Of a stretch of 64,000 bases of DNA, positions 56,769 through 64,000 are shown piece by piece (position 1 is the stretch's first letter; each line of letters begins with the position of its first letter). The DNA is from Aliiglaciecola sp. LCG003 (lineage in GTDB: Bacteria > Pseudomonadota > Gammaproteobacteria > Enterobacterales > Alteromonadaceae). A program made the translations under genes and the position numbers. Under the pieces are notes generated by a model. That model saw only the letters and a program-made list of their open reading frames with translations. It did no database searches and was not told where the DNA came from. The stretch covers positions 3,224,001-3,288,000 of the forward strand of contig NZ_CP128185.1 in the NCBI RefSeq assembly GCF_030316135.1, read 5' to 3'.

Positions 56769-59700
56769 CTAACGTCTGCTGGTTTGGATATCCATGACTT
56801 TTGCCGTGCCATCCTGCAATACCTGCTTAACCCTGACATAGCCTTCGTCAATCACGTTATCAATATTCTGAGTCAAGGTATTCATGATACTGACCGGAGG
56901 CATCTCGGCTGATTGCAAGATCCCAGTCCATTGATTACGTCCGCCTTCTTTGGACTTGTAAAGAGCATTGTCAGCCAATAAATGTACCTGCTCCCAACTC
57001 AGTGAATCTGGATAATGATGAGAGAAAGGATACATACTGTAGCCAATTGAACAGGATAAATGCATTTTTTGTTTCAAATTGATGTCGAAGCCAAACCCAG
57101 ATATTTTGCTGCGTAAGCGTTCTGCTAACAACTCAATTTCACTGACTTCTTCAACACGCCCCATGATCAGGAACTCATCTCCCCCCCAACGGATTACTGT
57201 ATCGGATTTGCGGCATACGAGCTTCAGCAGGTCACTCACCTGACATATCACTTTGTCGCCAGCATCATGGCCATAGGTATCATTTATGGGTTTAAAACCA
57301 TCTAGATCGAACATGAGGAAGAATAATCGTGGACCACTGTCTGCAGTACAACGGCCAGTGACCAGGTTTTCTTCAAATTCACGGAACACGCTGGCACATT
57401 GCTGCTCGATAATATTATTTAGATAGCGTCTATTGTGCAGCCCGGTTAGCTGATCTGTCACACTAGCATTAAGTAACTGCTCGTTGGCTTCACGTAATTC
57501 CACTGTTCTACTCTTTACTTCTAATTCCAACTCTTGGCGATAATTAGCTTCTTTTTCAAGCTTGTTAAGGTAGGAGCGATAAATCCAGTAGAGTAATCCA
57601 AGGGCAAACCCAGCGTAGATTGTATATGCCCACCAAGAATACCAAGGGGCGGGCAATACGGTTAGGGCCACATCGACTCCTTGCTCATTCCATATACCAT
57701 CATTATTTGACGCTTTGACTCGAAATAAATATTGGCCGGCAGGCAGGTTAGTATATGTTGCTTTTCGAATATCGCCGGCCTCGATCCAGTTATTATCGAA
57801 ACCCTCAAGTTTATATAGGTAACGGTTGTTACTTGGCGAAGCAAAGTCCAAACCAGCAAACTCAAAAGCAATCAAATAATCTTTGTGGGATATTTGTATA
57901 TTACTGTGGTCATTGCCTGAGGCGTCGATACTAAAGACTTCATTTAGCTTCTGAAACTTAGTTAACACCACAGGTGGAATGTGTTTATTTGGTGAAATTT
58001 TTTCTGGAAAGAACGAAGTCACTCCATTAGTTCCGCCAAAATATAATTTACCATCAGCAGATTGATAGTAAGCACCGGCGTTAAATTCGTTGCCTTGTAA
58101 GCCATGAGAACTATCAAAATTTAATAGTTCTTTAGTCTCAGGGTCAAGTTTAGTTAAGCCTCGGTTAGTGCTTAACCAGAGCAAGCCACTTGAGTCTTCC
58201 AAAATACCAAACACATTACTACTGGGTAGACCTTCATAGCGAGATATGCGCTCAAATTGAAAATTACCCACCTTGCGATTTTCGGCGGACAACTTGACCA
58301 CGCCCCCGCCACGAGTCCCGATCCAAATATTGTCCTTTGAATCCTCAAAAATAGACCAGATTTCATTACTGCCGAGTTCATTGGGCGAGCCTTGATCCGA
58401 TTTAATTCGCATCGCAGTAGCAGTAGTGGGATTGAAGATATTTAATCCTCCTCCCCAGGTTCCTACCCAAATTAATCCATTTCTAGCCCGAAGCACGGAA
58501 AGAACTCTATTGGTGCTAAGGGTTTGTAAGTTAGTTTTGTCATGTTTATAGCGGGTAAAGGTTTGGGTTTGTATATCGAACAAGTTTAAGCCACCACCGA
58601 AGGTACCCACCCACAACTTATTATTTCCAGCAGGCTCAATGGCGGTTACCCCTGGCGCACCCAAAGTTTGAGGATTTAACTTATCGCTTTCATAATGGGT
58701 AAAACGCATTGTTTTCGTGTTTAATTTGCTCATGCCCTTGTCTTGGTAACCAATATAGAGTTCATCACCATTATCAGAGTATAGTGCCATCACCTTGTCG
58801 CTCAGCAGCGAATTTAGGTTATCGGGTTGGTGATTCAAGTGAACAATGTTACCACTTTCGACATCCAGTAAATCTAATCCGCTCAATGAACCTATCCATA
58901 GTTTCCCAGCTGCGCCATCATGAAAGGTATTGATATAACTCCCAGCTAAGCTTTTATCTTTGTCCGCTCCTACCCTGATATGATCGAAATTGGATGTTGC
59001 TGTATTCCACTTATTCAGTCCTTTTATACTGCCGACCCAAAAAACATTACCGCGGTCTTGGTACAAATAATTCAATTGATTATCGGACAGACTATAGGGA
59101 TTTTGCTTCTCGTTTTTAATATGTAGGAAGCTTTCTCGATCCGGTTGCATTCGATACAGACCATTATCAGTTGCCAACCAGACCTTGTTGGCTTTATCTT
59201 GGTACACATGGGAAACAGTTTCTTTTTCAAGTATGGCAGGGCTCCAAACGTCGAATTCGGTTTGTTCAGCATTAGGTGGCGTGATCACCTTAACACCTAT
59301 GCCCAGACCACCAATCCAGAGACGTTGCTGACTATCAACAAGAAGGGTTTTGGCTGCAGACAGCGAAGTACCCGTAAGGGTGTCTAAGGTCCCACCGTCA
59401 ATTAATACCTCTAAGGTATCTGGGTTAATTTTCACCACGCCTGAATTTGAACTTGCGACCCACAGGTTTCCACTGGCATCTTCAGTAATGCTAAGAATGG
59501 CTTCGATAGTGTTATCACTTAGAGGCACGTAGGTAAAATCATCGGTCAACGGGTTATAGCGGTTCAGTCCGCCATCGGTCCCAATCCAAATAACATTGGT
59601 AGAAGATACAAACAGGAACCTTACAATGTCGTTGCTGACCGTGCCTGGTTGCTCGGGATCGTGTCGATAAGACTTAAAGGTTTGACTGGCTTTATCAAAA

Positions 59701-60041
59701 ACATTGATACCGCCACGGGTACCGACCCATAGTTTATTTTTTTGTGGCTCGACTATATGATAAATCCAATCTGAGCTAAGTGATTCTTTATTCCGTGAAC
59801 TGTAGGTAAACACTTTAAATTGATAACCATCATAGCGATTCAGCCCCTCTTGTGTGCCGAACCACATGAAGCCTTCGGAATCTTGAAATGCAGTGGAGAC
59901 GTTTTCCTGGGATAATCCTTGTTCAAGAGCGATACGCTGAAAACGAATATTCTGATTGTCAGCAAGTACATTAGTTGCAGAAGTCAATCCCAGAGCGATC
60001 CAGAAGACTACAAAAATGTTTTTAAACATGACATATCTCAT
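56769..60041 (-). CDS. Membrane diguanylate cyclase with periplasmic propeller sensor (Reg_prop/Y_Y_Y/GGDEF)
   Basis: A 1090-residue membrane protein. After a signal peptide (about residues 1-28) comes a periplasmic double propeller built from repeated 'IWIGT-GG-LN'-type units ('LWVGTRGGINVF', 'IWIGTDGGLNRY'), then a Y_Y_Y domain near 740-785 ('YKLEGFDNNWIEAG'). One membrane helix is at about 800-825, followed by a short coiled coil. The cytosolic GGDEF domain is intact: 'RWGGDEFL' near 950, with the inhibitory RxxD site (RKSD) five residues before it. It therefore makes c-di-GMP in response to an outside ligand, often a polysaccharide in this sensor class. It converges with the sigma-54 activator gene. 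A second in-frame ATG at 60029 is possible. Confidence 0.92.
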   Translation of the reverse strand: MRYVMFKNIFVVFWIALGLTSATNVLADNQNIRFQRIALEQGLSQENVSTAFQDSEGFMWFGTQEGLNRYDGYQFKVFTYSSRNKESLSSDWIYHIVEPQKNKLWVGTRGGINVFDKASQTFKSYRHDPEQPGTVSNDIVRFLFVSSTNVIWIGTDGGLNRYNPLTDDFTYVPLSDNTIEAILSITEDASGNLWVASSNSGVVKINPDTLEVLIDGGTLDTLTGTSLSAAKTLLVDSQQRLWIGGLGIGVKVITPPNAEQTEFDVWSPAILEKETVSHVYQDKANKVWLATDNGLYRMQPDRESFLHIKNEKQNPYSLSDNQLNYLYQDRGNVFWVGSIKGLNKWNTATSNFDHIRVGADKDKSLAGSYINTFHDGAAGKLWIGSLSGLDLLDVESGNIVHLNHQPDNLNSLLSDKVMALYSDNGDELYIGYQDKGMSKLNTKTMRFTHYESDKLNPQTLGAPGVTAIEPAGNNKLWVGTFGGGLNLFDIQTQTFTRYKHDKTNLQTLSTNRVLSVLRARNGLIWVGTWGGGLNIFNPTTATAMRIKSDQGSPNELGSNEIWSIFEDSKDNIWIGTRGGGVVKLSAENRKVGNFQFERISRYEGLPSSNVFGILEDSSGLLWLSTNRGLTKLDPETKELLNFDSSHGLQGNEFNAGAYYQSADGKLYFGGTNGVTSFFPEKISPNKHIPPVVLTKFQKLNEVFSIDASGNDHSNIQISHKDYLIAFEFAGLDFASPSNNRYLYKLEGFDNNWIEAGDIRKATYTNLPAGQYLFRVKASNNDGIWNEQGVDVALTVLPAPWYSWWAYTIYAGFALGLLYWIYRSYLNKLEKEANYRQELELEVKSRTVELREANEQLLNASVTDQLTGLHNRRYLNNIIEQQCASVFREFEENLVTGRCTADSGPRLFFLMFDLDGFKPINDTYGHDAGDKVICQVSDLLKLVCRKSDTVIRWGGDEFLIMGRVEEVSEIELLAERLRSKISGFGFDINLKQKMHLSCSIGYSMYPFSHHYPDSLSWEQVHLLADNALYKSKEGGRNQWTGILQSAEMPPVSIMNTLTQNIDNVIDEGYVRVKQVLQDGTAKVMDIQTSRR

Positions 60042-60221
60042 TAATTTTCAATACCTTAATCTCGTAATGTAGCATATTCCAGCTAACACCAATGTATTTT
60101 TCTGCAGTCACAATCACTATTTTTGATGTTAAATTATGAGTAAAGGACGCTAGAGCATTTATTTAACTATCAATAGATGCGCTTGATTAGCGTAGCTAAC
60201 TTAACAAATAATTAGAATAAA

Positions 60222-60253
60222 AAAAGCTGCACTTTAGTATAAGTGCAGCTTTT
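60222..60253 (-). terminator. Rho-independent terminator of the S8 protease gene
   Basis: AAAAGCTGCACTT and AAGTGCAGCTTTT form a perfect 13-bp stem around TAGTAT, with a T-run on the minus strand. Just after the protease stop codon. Confidence 0.92.
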
Positions 60254-60265
60254 GACAGATATTAA

Positions 60266-62317
60266 TTAAATAGCGGGTAGCTCGCTTAAAAGATCGTTAG
60301 AGCTTTTTTGTTGTTTAGCAGGCTTTTCATCAACATTTGCTACGCTTTCAATCGCAGCAAGTGCCTTCCATGCAAAGCCTTCAACAAATGCATTGGTGTC
60401 CCATACTGAACCTTCAAGAGCAGACATGCGATCCCAGACCGAACCTTGTAATCCAGTGGATACGTCCCACACCGAACCTTGCAGACCAGTTGAGACATCC
60501 CACACAGAACCTTGCAATCCGGTAGATACATCCCACACAGAGCCTTGCAATCCGGTAGATACATCCCACACAGAGCCTTGCAATCCAGTAGATACATCCC
60601 ACACAGAACCTTGCAATCCGGTAGATACATCCCACACTGAGCCTTGCAACCCAGTAGATACATCCCACACAGAGCCTTGCAACCCAGTAGATACATCCCA
60701 CACAGAGCCTTGCAACCCAGTAGATACATCCCACACTGAACCTTCCAAGACCGCAGACGACCCCATTACAGCGCCTTCAATCAAAATTGTGGTATCAGAA
60801 AGCTTGATATAAATCTCACCATTGTCTGCAACTTGAGCAGGTCCTTCAAAGTGCGCGCTACCTATCAAATCAGCAACTAGATCCAGCCCGTTGTTTGCAC
60901 AACCCGTCGCTTGGCTCATGGTTGCTGCATATGCATCAACAAGACCAGAACCTTGGGTGAAAGGACCATATTTGTATCCGTTATCAGGATTGGTGATTGC
61001 GCTTGCGCTAGCCATCAAACGACATTTGACATCATCAGGACTAAGCGCTGGATCATGTTGCAGCATAAGAGCAACCACACCCGTTACAACTGCAGCTGCT
61101 TGTGAAGTACCAGACACCATGTAGTAATCTTCACCCTCTTCAGAAGGAGCATGATTTTGTTTGATTAACTTACTTTTATCCAGTTTTGAACGAATATGGC
61201 CACCATAAGAAACAACTTCTGGCTTGATGAAACCTTCATAAGTTGGACCTCGTGAAGAGAACGTGGTCATGCGATCATCAGAGGTATCAAAAGGAGTGTA
61301 ACTATCAGTGATAGCACCGACAGAAATAACATAAGGCACATTACTTGGCAGGGTCACTGTATTGTAATCAGAACCTGTGTTACCCACAGAGGTAACTACT
61401 ACTACACCAGCATCCCATAAACGCATGACAGCCTGATTGATTGGATCTTCCCAATAATTTGATTGAACTTCAGCACCCAATGACATATTTACAACGCGAA
61501 TATTTAGACGTTCACGATTCTCAAATACATAGTTCAATCCATTCAACACATCGGAGTAGCTACCATTACCGGTTTCATCAAAGGCTTTTACTGACAAAAG
61601 GTAAACATCTGGCGCCATACCATTGTATTTGCCTGAATCACTTTTAAGGCTACTAGCAATAATACCAGTAACGTGACTTCCGTGACCGTTAAGATCATCG
61701 TCTAACTCTGTGCTTACTACACCTGTGATAGCATCATACTTATCAAAAGCACGATTTTGATAATTAGTGTTATAAAGCAAAGATTCACCCTGCTTACCCC
61801 CCATTAAAGAACCACTATCAATAACAGCAACAGTGACGCCCTGACCGGTTATGCCTTGTTGATGCAATAAGTCAGCTTTGGTTTGCGTGGTAATATAATT
61901 ATCAATAGCGTACTTCTTCACATTTGCACTGGCATCAGTGGCAGCGCTATTGTCAGCCATTGTCATCATGGCTCTGTCAGCGGTTACCTTAACCGCAGCG
62001 ATTTTAGCAATTTCACTAATCTGAGAATCAGATAAATAGGCGCTAACAGCACTAATTATCGGGAACTCGCGCGATACTACACCACCGGCATTTTCCACTA
62101 CAGCAACAAGCGCATCACGACTTAAGCCTTGTAGAATATAAGACTGTTGTTGGTTTACTTGCTGTTGGCGCACTGTCATTTGGGTCGTGCTCACCGACTG
62201 GGTAAAGAACGGTACACTTGATGCGTTCGATTGTGATGTCACTAACACAGCGGAAACACTGGTAACCAGTGATAACGCTCCGACAACCAATGTTTTTCTA
62301 TCTGTAAAAAAGCTCAT
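60266..62317 (-). CDS. Secreted S8 (subtilisin-like) serine protease with C-terminal 11-residue repeats
   Basis: A 683-residue exported protease. I chose the ATG at 62317 (GGAG eight bases upstream), giving a normal signal peptide ending near 'TSQSNASS'. Residues about 58-118 look like an inhibitor I9-type propeptide. The catalytic triad is Asp167 ('VAVIDSGS'), His212 ('GHGSHVTG') and Ser405 ('SGTSQAAAVV'), with the oxyanion Asn in 'VGNTG'; all are intact. Residues 526-624 are nine identical copies of GSVWDVSTGLQ, then three diverged copies to about 657 and a charged tail. The repeats probably form an extended or stacked stalk. The upstream region has a sigma-54-type promoter, and an orphan GspC-like gene is next door. 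It is likely a secreted or surface protease. Confidence 0.92.
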   Translation of the reverse strand: MSFFTDRKTLVVGALSLVTSVSAVLVTSQSNASSVPFFTQSVSTTQMTVRQQQVNQQQSYILQGLSRDALVAVVENAGGVVSREFPIISAVSAYLSDSQISEIAKIAAVKVTADRAMMTMADNSAATDASANVKKYAIDNYITTQTKADLLHQQGITGQGVTVAVIDSGSLMGGKQGESLLYNTNYQNRAFDKYDAITGVVSTELDDDLNGHGSHVTGIIASSLKSDSGKYNGMAPDVYLLSVKAFDETGNGSYSDVLNGLNYVFENRERLNIRVVNMSLGAEVQSNYWEDPINQAVMRLWDAGVVVVTSVGNTGSDYNTVTLPSNVPYVISVGAITDSYTPFDTSDDRMTTFSSRGPTYEGFIKPEVVSYGGHIRSKLDKSKLIKQNHAPSEEGEDYYMVSGTSQAAAVVTGVVALMLQHDPALSPDDVKCRLMASASAITNPDNGYKYGPFTQGSGLVDAYAATMSQATGCANNGLDLVADLIGSAHFEGPAQVADNGEIYIKLSDTTILIEGAVMGSSAVLEGSVWDVSTGLQGSVWDVSTGLQGSVWDVSTGLQGSVWDVSTGLQGSVWDVSTGLQGSVWDVSTGLQGSVWDVSTGLQGSVWDVSTGLQGSVWDVSTGLQGSVWDRMSALEGSVWDTNAFVEGFAWKALAAIESVANVDEKPAKQQKSSNDLLSELPAI
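60446..60742 (-). repeat. Nine tandem 33-bp repeats coding GSVWDVSTGLQ
   Basis: Nine head-to-tail 33-base units without spacers. All nine encode the same 11 residues, while the DNA differs at some third positions, so the protein sequence has been kept identical by selection or recent copying. Three further diverged units (GSVWDRMSALE, GSVWDTNAFVE, GFAWKALAAIE) follow at 60347-60445. The repeat keeps several reading frames open, creating false ORFs. Confidence 0.95.
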
Positions 62318-62381
62318 TTTCACTACTCCATAGCGCAATTATATTAAATATTGCATTTTCATTAATCAACTGACTTGATAA

Positions 62382-62397
62382 TGCAGTTTTAATGCCA
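62382..62397 (-). promoter_or_regulatory. Sigma-54 (RpoN) type promoter of the S8 protease gene
   Basis: On the minus strand TGGCATTAAAACTGCA. The -24 TGGCA and the -12 TGC are present with the exact spacing required (10 bases between GG and GC). The predicted transcription start is near 62371, giving a leader of about 55 bases, close to that of the PEP-CTERM gene at the other end of the window. Confidence 0.72.
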
Positions 62398-62458
62398 ACT
62401 TTATGAATGTAGATATGCTGTTGATTTATAATTATTTATTTTTAACTTGAGGACTTAA
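62398..62458. other. AT-rich spacer between the sigma-54-type promoter and upstream repeats
   Basis: Short AT-rich stretch; no gene. It is a suitable distance for DNA looping or bending between the upstream elements and the promoter. Confidence 0.4.
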
Positions 62459-62525
62459 AGTTAAAATATGAAAGACCTGAGTTAAAATATGGTGCGCCAC
62501 AAAAAATAAACGTCATATTTTAAGT
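62459..62525. promoter_or_regulatory. Three copies of the element A(G/C)TTAAAATATG, candidate activator-binding sites
   Basis: AGTTAAAATATG occurs at 62459-62470 and again at 62480-62491, exactly 21 bases (two helical turns) apart. A third copy is inverted, CATATTTTAAGT at 62514-62525 (11 of 12 bases match). They lie about 90-150 bases upstream of the predicted start of the S8 protease transcript, the usual place for a sigma-54 activator to bind. Confidence 0.6.
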
Positions 62526-62808
62526 CTATTTTAATAGTGGAATTAAATTACCTTTGATTTTATGCAATTGCTTGAAGGTAGCTTCAATATACCTTGATAG
62601 CCAACCAGCGAATATTAACCATCCCTAGCCATTATCAGAAAGGTACATCTAGGCAATTAGTATTGTCGTACTCCTTATCATCGGTTGTTAAAGTTGATCA
62701 AGCAGTCAACAGCATAGATAAAGGTGTTAATGATAAATAAAGCATTGTACCAAGAAGCGGTCCTCGTTATCCTTTTAGCTAAATATAACAGCCGCTAAAG
62801 AGATCCAA
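62526..62808. other. Intergenic region before the GspC-like gene
   Basis: About 280 bases with no gene seen; it should contain the promoter of the rightward GspC-like gene. Confidence 0.4.
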
Positions 62809-63648
62809 ATGAGCGATAGCCCCAATTCTAACAGTAAATTAATTTTATCTGCACTCGCCTTGGCAATAGCTATCTTGGCTTACTTTATGTTTTTCAATGA
62901 CAGTCGAGCACCGATTGAATTGACTGAAGAAGCCAAGTTGATTACCCAAGATAGAGGCAAAAAAGCAGTTGACGTTGTACAGCAAGCATCGTCAAGCCAA
63001 GCAGTGAGTAATCCACTTGATCTTAAAAGCCTCATAGTGACGCCATTAGATTTAACCTTGTTAGGTGTGGTTAGCAGTGATAAGCAACATGAGTCCTCTG
63101 CAACTATTCAGTCTCGGTTGCAAGTTCGCACGTATTTCATCGGCGACCAAATTGCGTACACCAATGCCACTTTGATAGAAATACGCAGTGATCGGGTTGT
63201 GATTTTGAATCAAGGTGATAAACAAGTATTGCTGATACGTGGCTCCGCTAATTCAACCACCAACAATCAGTCAGATAGCGCCGAAAAAACAGCTCCACAA
63301 GGTATAAGAAATAATGATATTAGTTCATCTTCCCTAGCCCTAAGTATTGGGAATCGTCCAAAACGACTTGAACACATAGTGATTTTGTTAGGAAATCAAA
63401 CTAATGGCAACGGACTTATAGTTTCCCCTGGTTTAAATCCCAAACTATTTAAATCGGCTGGATTTAAAGAAGGTGACCTGTTACAAAAAGTGAATGGTTT
63501 TGATGTGGACAGCGAGGACGGGTTAAATAGCATTCAGCAGACGATAGAAAACGCACAGACATTGGTATTTAGCGTACTTAGAGGTGGTAAGATCATTACT
63601 CTATATTTGGATATTCCTTCGGAAAATCTTGAACTCAAACTAAATTAA
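62809..63648 (+). CDS. Orphan GspC-like (type II secretion) inner-membrane protein
   Basis: A 279-residue protein with one N-terminal membrane helix (about residues 10-29, 'LILSALALAIAILAYFMFF'). A GspC homology region follows at about 75-148 ('TPLDLTLLGVVSS', 'RTYFIGDQIAYTNATLIEI', 'RVVILNQGDKQVLLIRG'). A low-complexity linker leads to a PDZ-like domain at about 195-265 ('GLIVSPGLNPKLFKSAGFKEGDLLQKVNG'). This is the layout of GspC, the inner-membrane link to the secretin in type II secretion. No other gsp gene is present in the window, and it lies divergent from a secreted protease. It may serve as a substrate-specific variant of GspC (inference). Confidence 0.82.
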   Translation: MSDSPNSNSKLILSALALAIAILAYFMFFNDSRAPIELTEEAKLITQDRGKKAVDVVQQASSSQAVSNPLDLKSLIVTPLDLTLLGVVSSDKQHESSATIQSRLQVRTYFIGDQIAYTNATLIEIRSDRVVILNQGDKQVLLIRGSANSTTNNQSDSAEKTAPQGIRNNDISSSSLALSIGNRPKRLEHIVILLGNQTNGNGLIVSPGLNPKLFKSAGFKEGDLLQKVNGFDVDSEDGLNSIQQTIENAQTLVFSVLRGGKIITLYLDIPSENLELKLN

Positions 63649-63686
63649 TTTTTATACCTAAACCCGTATTAATAGGTTAACTCGAT

Positions 63687-63709
63687 AATCAGCAACTGGG
63701 TTGCTGATT
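63687..63709 (+). terminator. 9-bp hairpin after the GspC-like gene
   Basis: AATCAGCAA and TTGCTGATT pair around CTGGG, 38 bases after the stop. No T-run follows, so termination is uncertain. Confidence 0.45.
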
Positions 63710-63870
63710 GTTGGCAAAATGGCAAAAACAGTTTTTGTTAAGATAAGCTGTTTGCAGTAACAGGTTAGTTTATTAATGCCATGCATAAAGGGTTAAGTTT
63801 GGAAACAAGATATAATTAAGAGGAGAAGTGCTAAGAAAAGTGTTTGAGAAAATTTGTAATTCGTAACTAA

Positions 63871-63898
63871 ATTTTGCAGAAAAATATTTCTGCAAAAT
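63871..63898 (-). terminator. 12-bp inverted repeat downstream of tRNA-Leu
   Basis: ATTTTGCAGAAA and TTTCTGCAAAAT pair perfectly around AATA. It is AT-rich and followed on the minus strand by TTTAGTTA. It may end the tRNA transcript. Confidence 0.5.
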
Positions 63899-63942
63899 CA
63901 ATCACTATCCCATTATTTAATATACACAAGATACAAAATAAA

Positions 63943-64000
63943 TGGTGCGGAAGGAGAGACTTGAACTCTCACGCCGTGAAGCACTGGAACCTAAATCCAG
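63943..64000 (-). tRNA. tRNA-Leu (anticodon UAG), partial
   Basis: Read on the minus strand, the visible part starts in the anticodon stem (CTGGA-TTTAGGT-TCCAG, anticodon TAG), then a long variable arm typical of tRNA-Leu, a T arm GAGAGTTCAAGTCTCTC and the acceptor end with an encoded CCA. The anticodon region closely resembles E. coli tRNA-Leu(UAG). The 5' part (D arm and acceptor strand) lies beyond the right edge. Confidence 0.93.

Noticed and set aside
60446-60742. Possible CRISPR array, since 33-base units repeat regularly
   Set aside because: The units are head to tail with no variable spacers and code for a repeated peptide in frame with a protease; no cas genes are near.
60393-60812. 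Rightward and other-frame open reading frames across the protease repeat region
   Set aside because: They are open only because the 33-base repeat has no stop in several frames. They have no ribosome-binding site or sensible protein features, and the S8 protease frame explains the region.
62490-62500. Palindrome-like GGTGCGCCAC near the upstream elements
   Set aside because: It is short, not a true palindrome over its full length, and does not fit a promoter on either strand; left without a call.

Overview
The window looks like a chromosomal piece of a marine gammaproteobacterium of the Alteromonadales (Paraglaciecola/Glaciecola/Alteromonas type). This rests on gene order and protein style: the ribF-ileS-lspA-fkpB-ispH block, divergent murJ/rpsT, the tig-clpP-clpX-lon-hupB-ppiD block, an exosortase/PEP-CTERM system and abundant type IV pilus genes, all in moderately AT-rich DNA. 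No rRNA, CRISPR array, insertion sequence or phage gene was seen. One partial tRNA gene lies at the right edge.

Region 1 (1-12.8 kb) belongs to an exosortase A (XrtA)/exopolysaccharide island. It holds a partial ThiF-like gene, a PEP-CTERM surface protein behind a sigma-54-type promoter, the TPR lipoprotein PrsT, WecC and WecB (UDP-ManNAcA supply), and an acyl carrier protein. Divergent from these are an XrtA-associated acyl-CoA ligase, a PLP decarboxylase, a beta-helix protein and a PL14-like lyase. Region 2 (12.8-22.2 kb) holds a three-gene envelope cassette (beta-barrel, LolA-like protein, MMPL transporter), a FadE-type acyl-CoA dehydrogenase behind a FadR-like operator, a coiled-coil membrane protein and an alpha/beta hydrolase.

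Region 3 (22.2-28.9 kb) is a minor-pilin operon, pilV-pilW-pilX-pilY1-pilE. Region 4 (29.3-37.3 kb) is housekeeping: ispH, fkpB, lspA, ileS, ribF, murJ, rpsT. Region 5 (37.5-44.5 kb) has an OlsF-like two-domain acyltransferase, a 55-residue membrane protein missed by length cut-offs, and a second, divergent minor-pilin cluster that lacks PilY1 but has a very large PilV-like protein. Region 6 (44.5-53.3 kb) is the protein-quality block ppiD, hupB, lon, clpX, clpP, tig, with a heat-shock-type promoter before lon.

Region 7 (53.6-64 kb) is the most unusual part. It has a sigma-54 activator with a degenerate GGDEF domain and two C-terminal helix-turn-helix segments, a propeller-sensor diguanylate cyclase, and a secreted S8 protease carrying nine identical 11-residue repeats. 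The protease gene sits behind a sigma-54-type promoter with three copies of an upstream element. An orphan GspC-like protein and a partial tRNA-Leu(UAG) follow. The two sigma-54-type promoters and the activator suggest a surface/secretion regulon, which is an inference and not proven.
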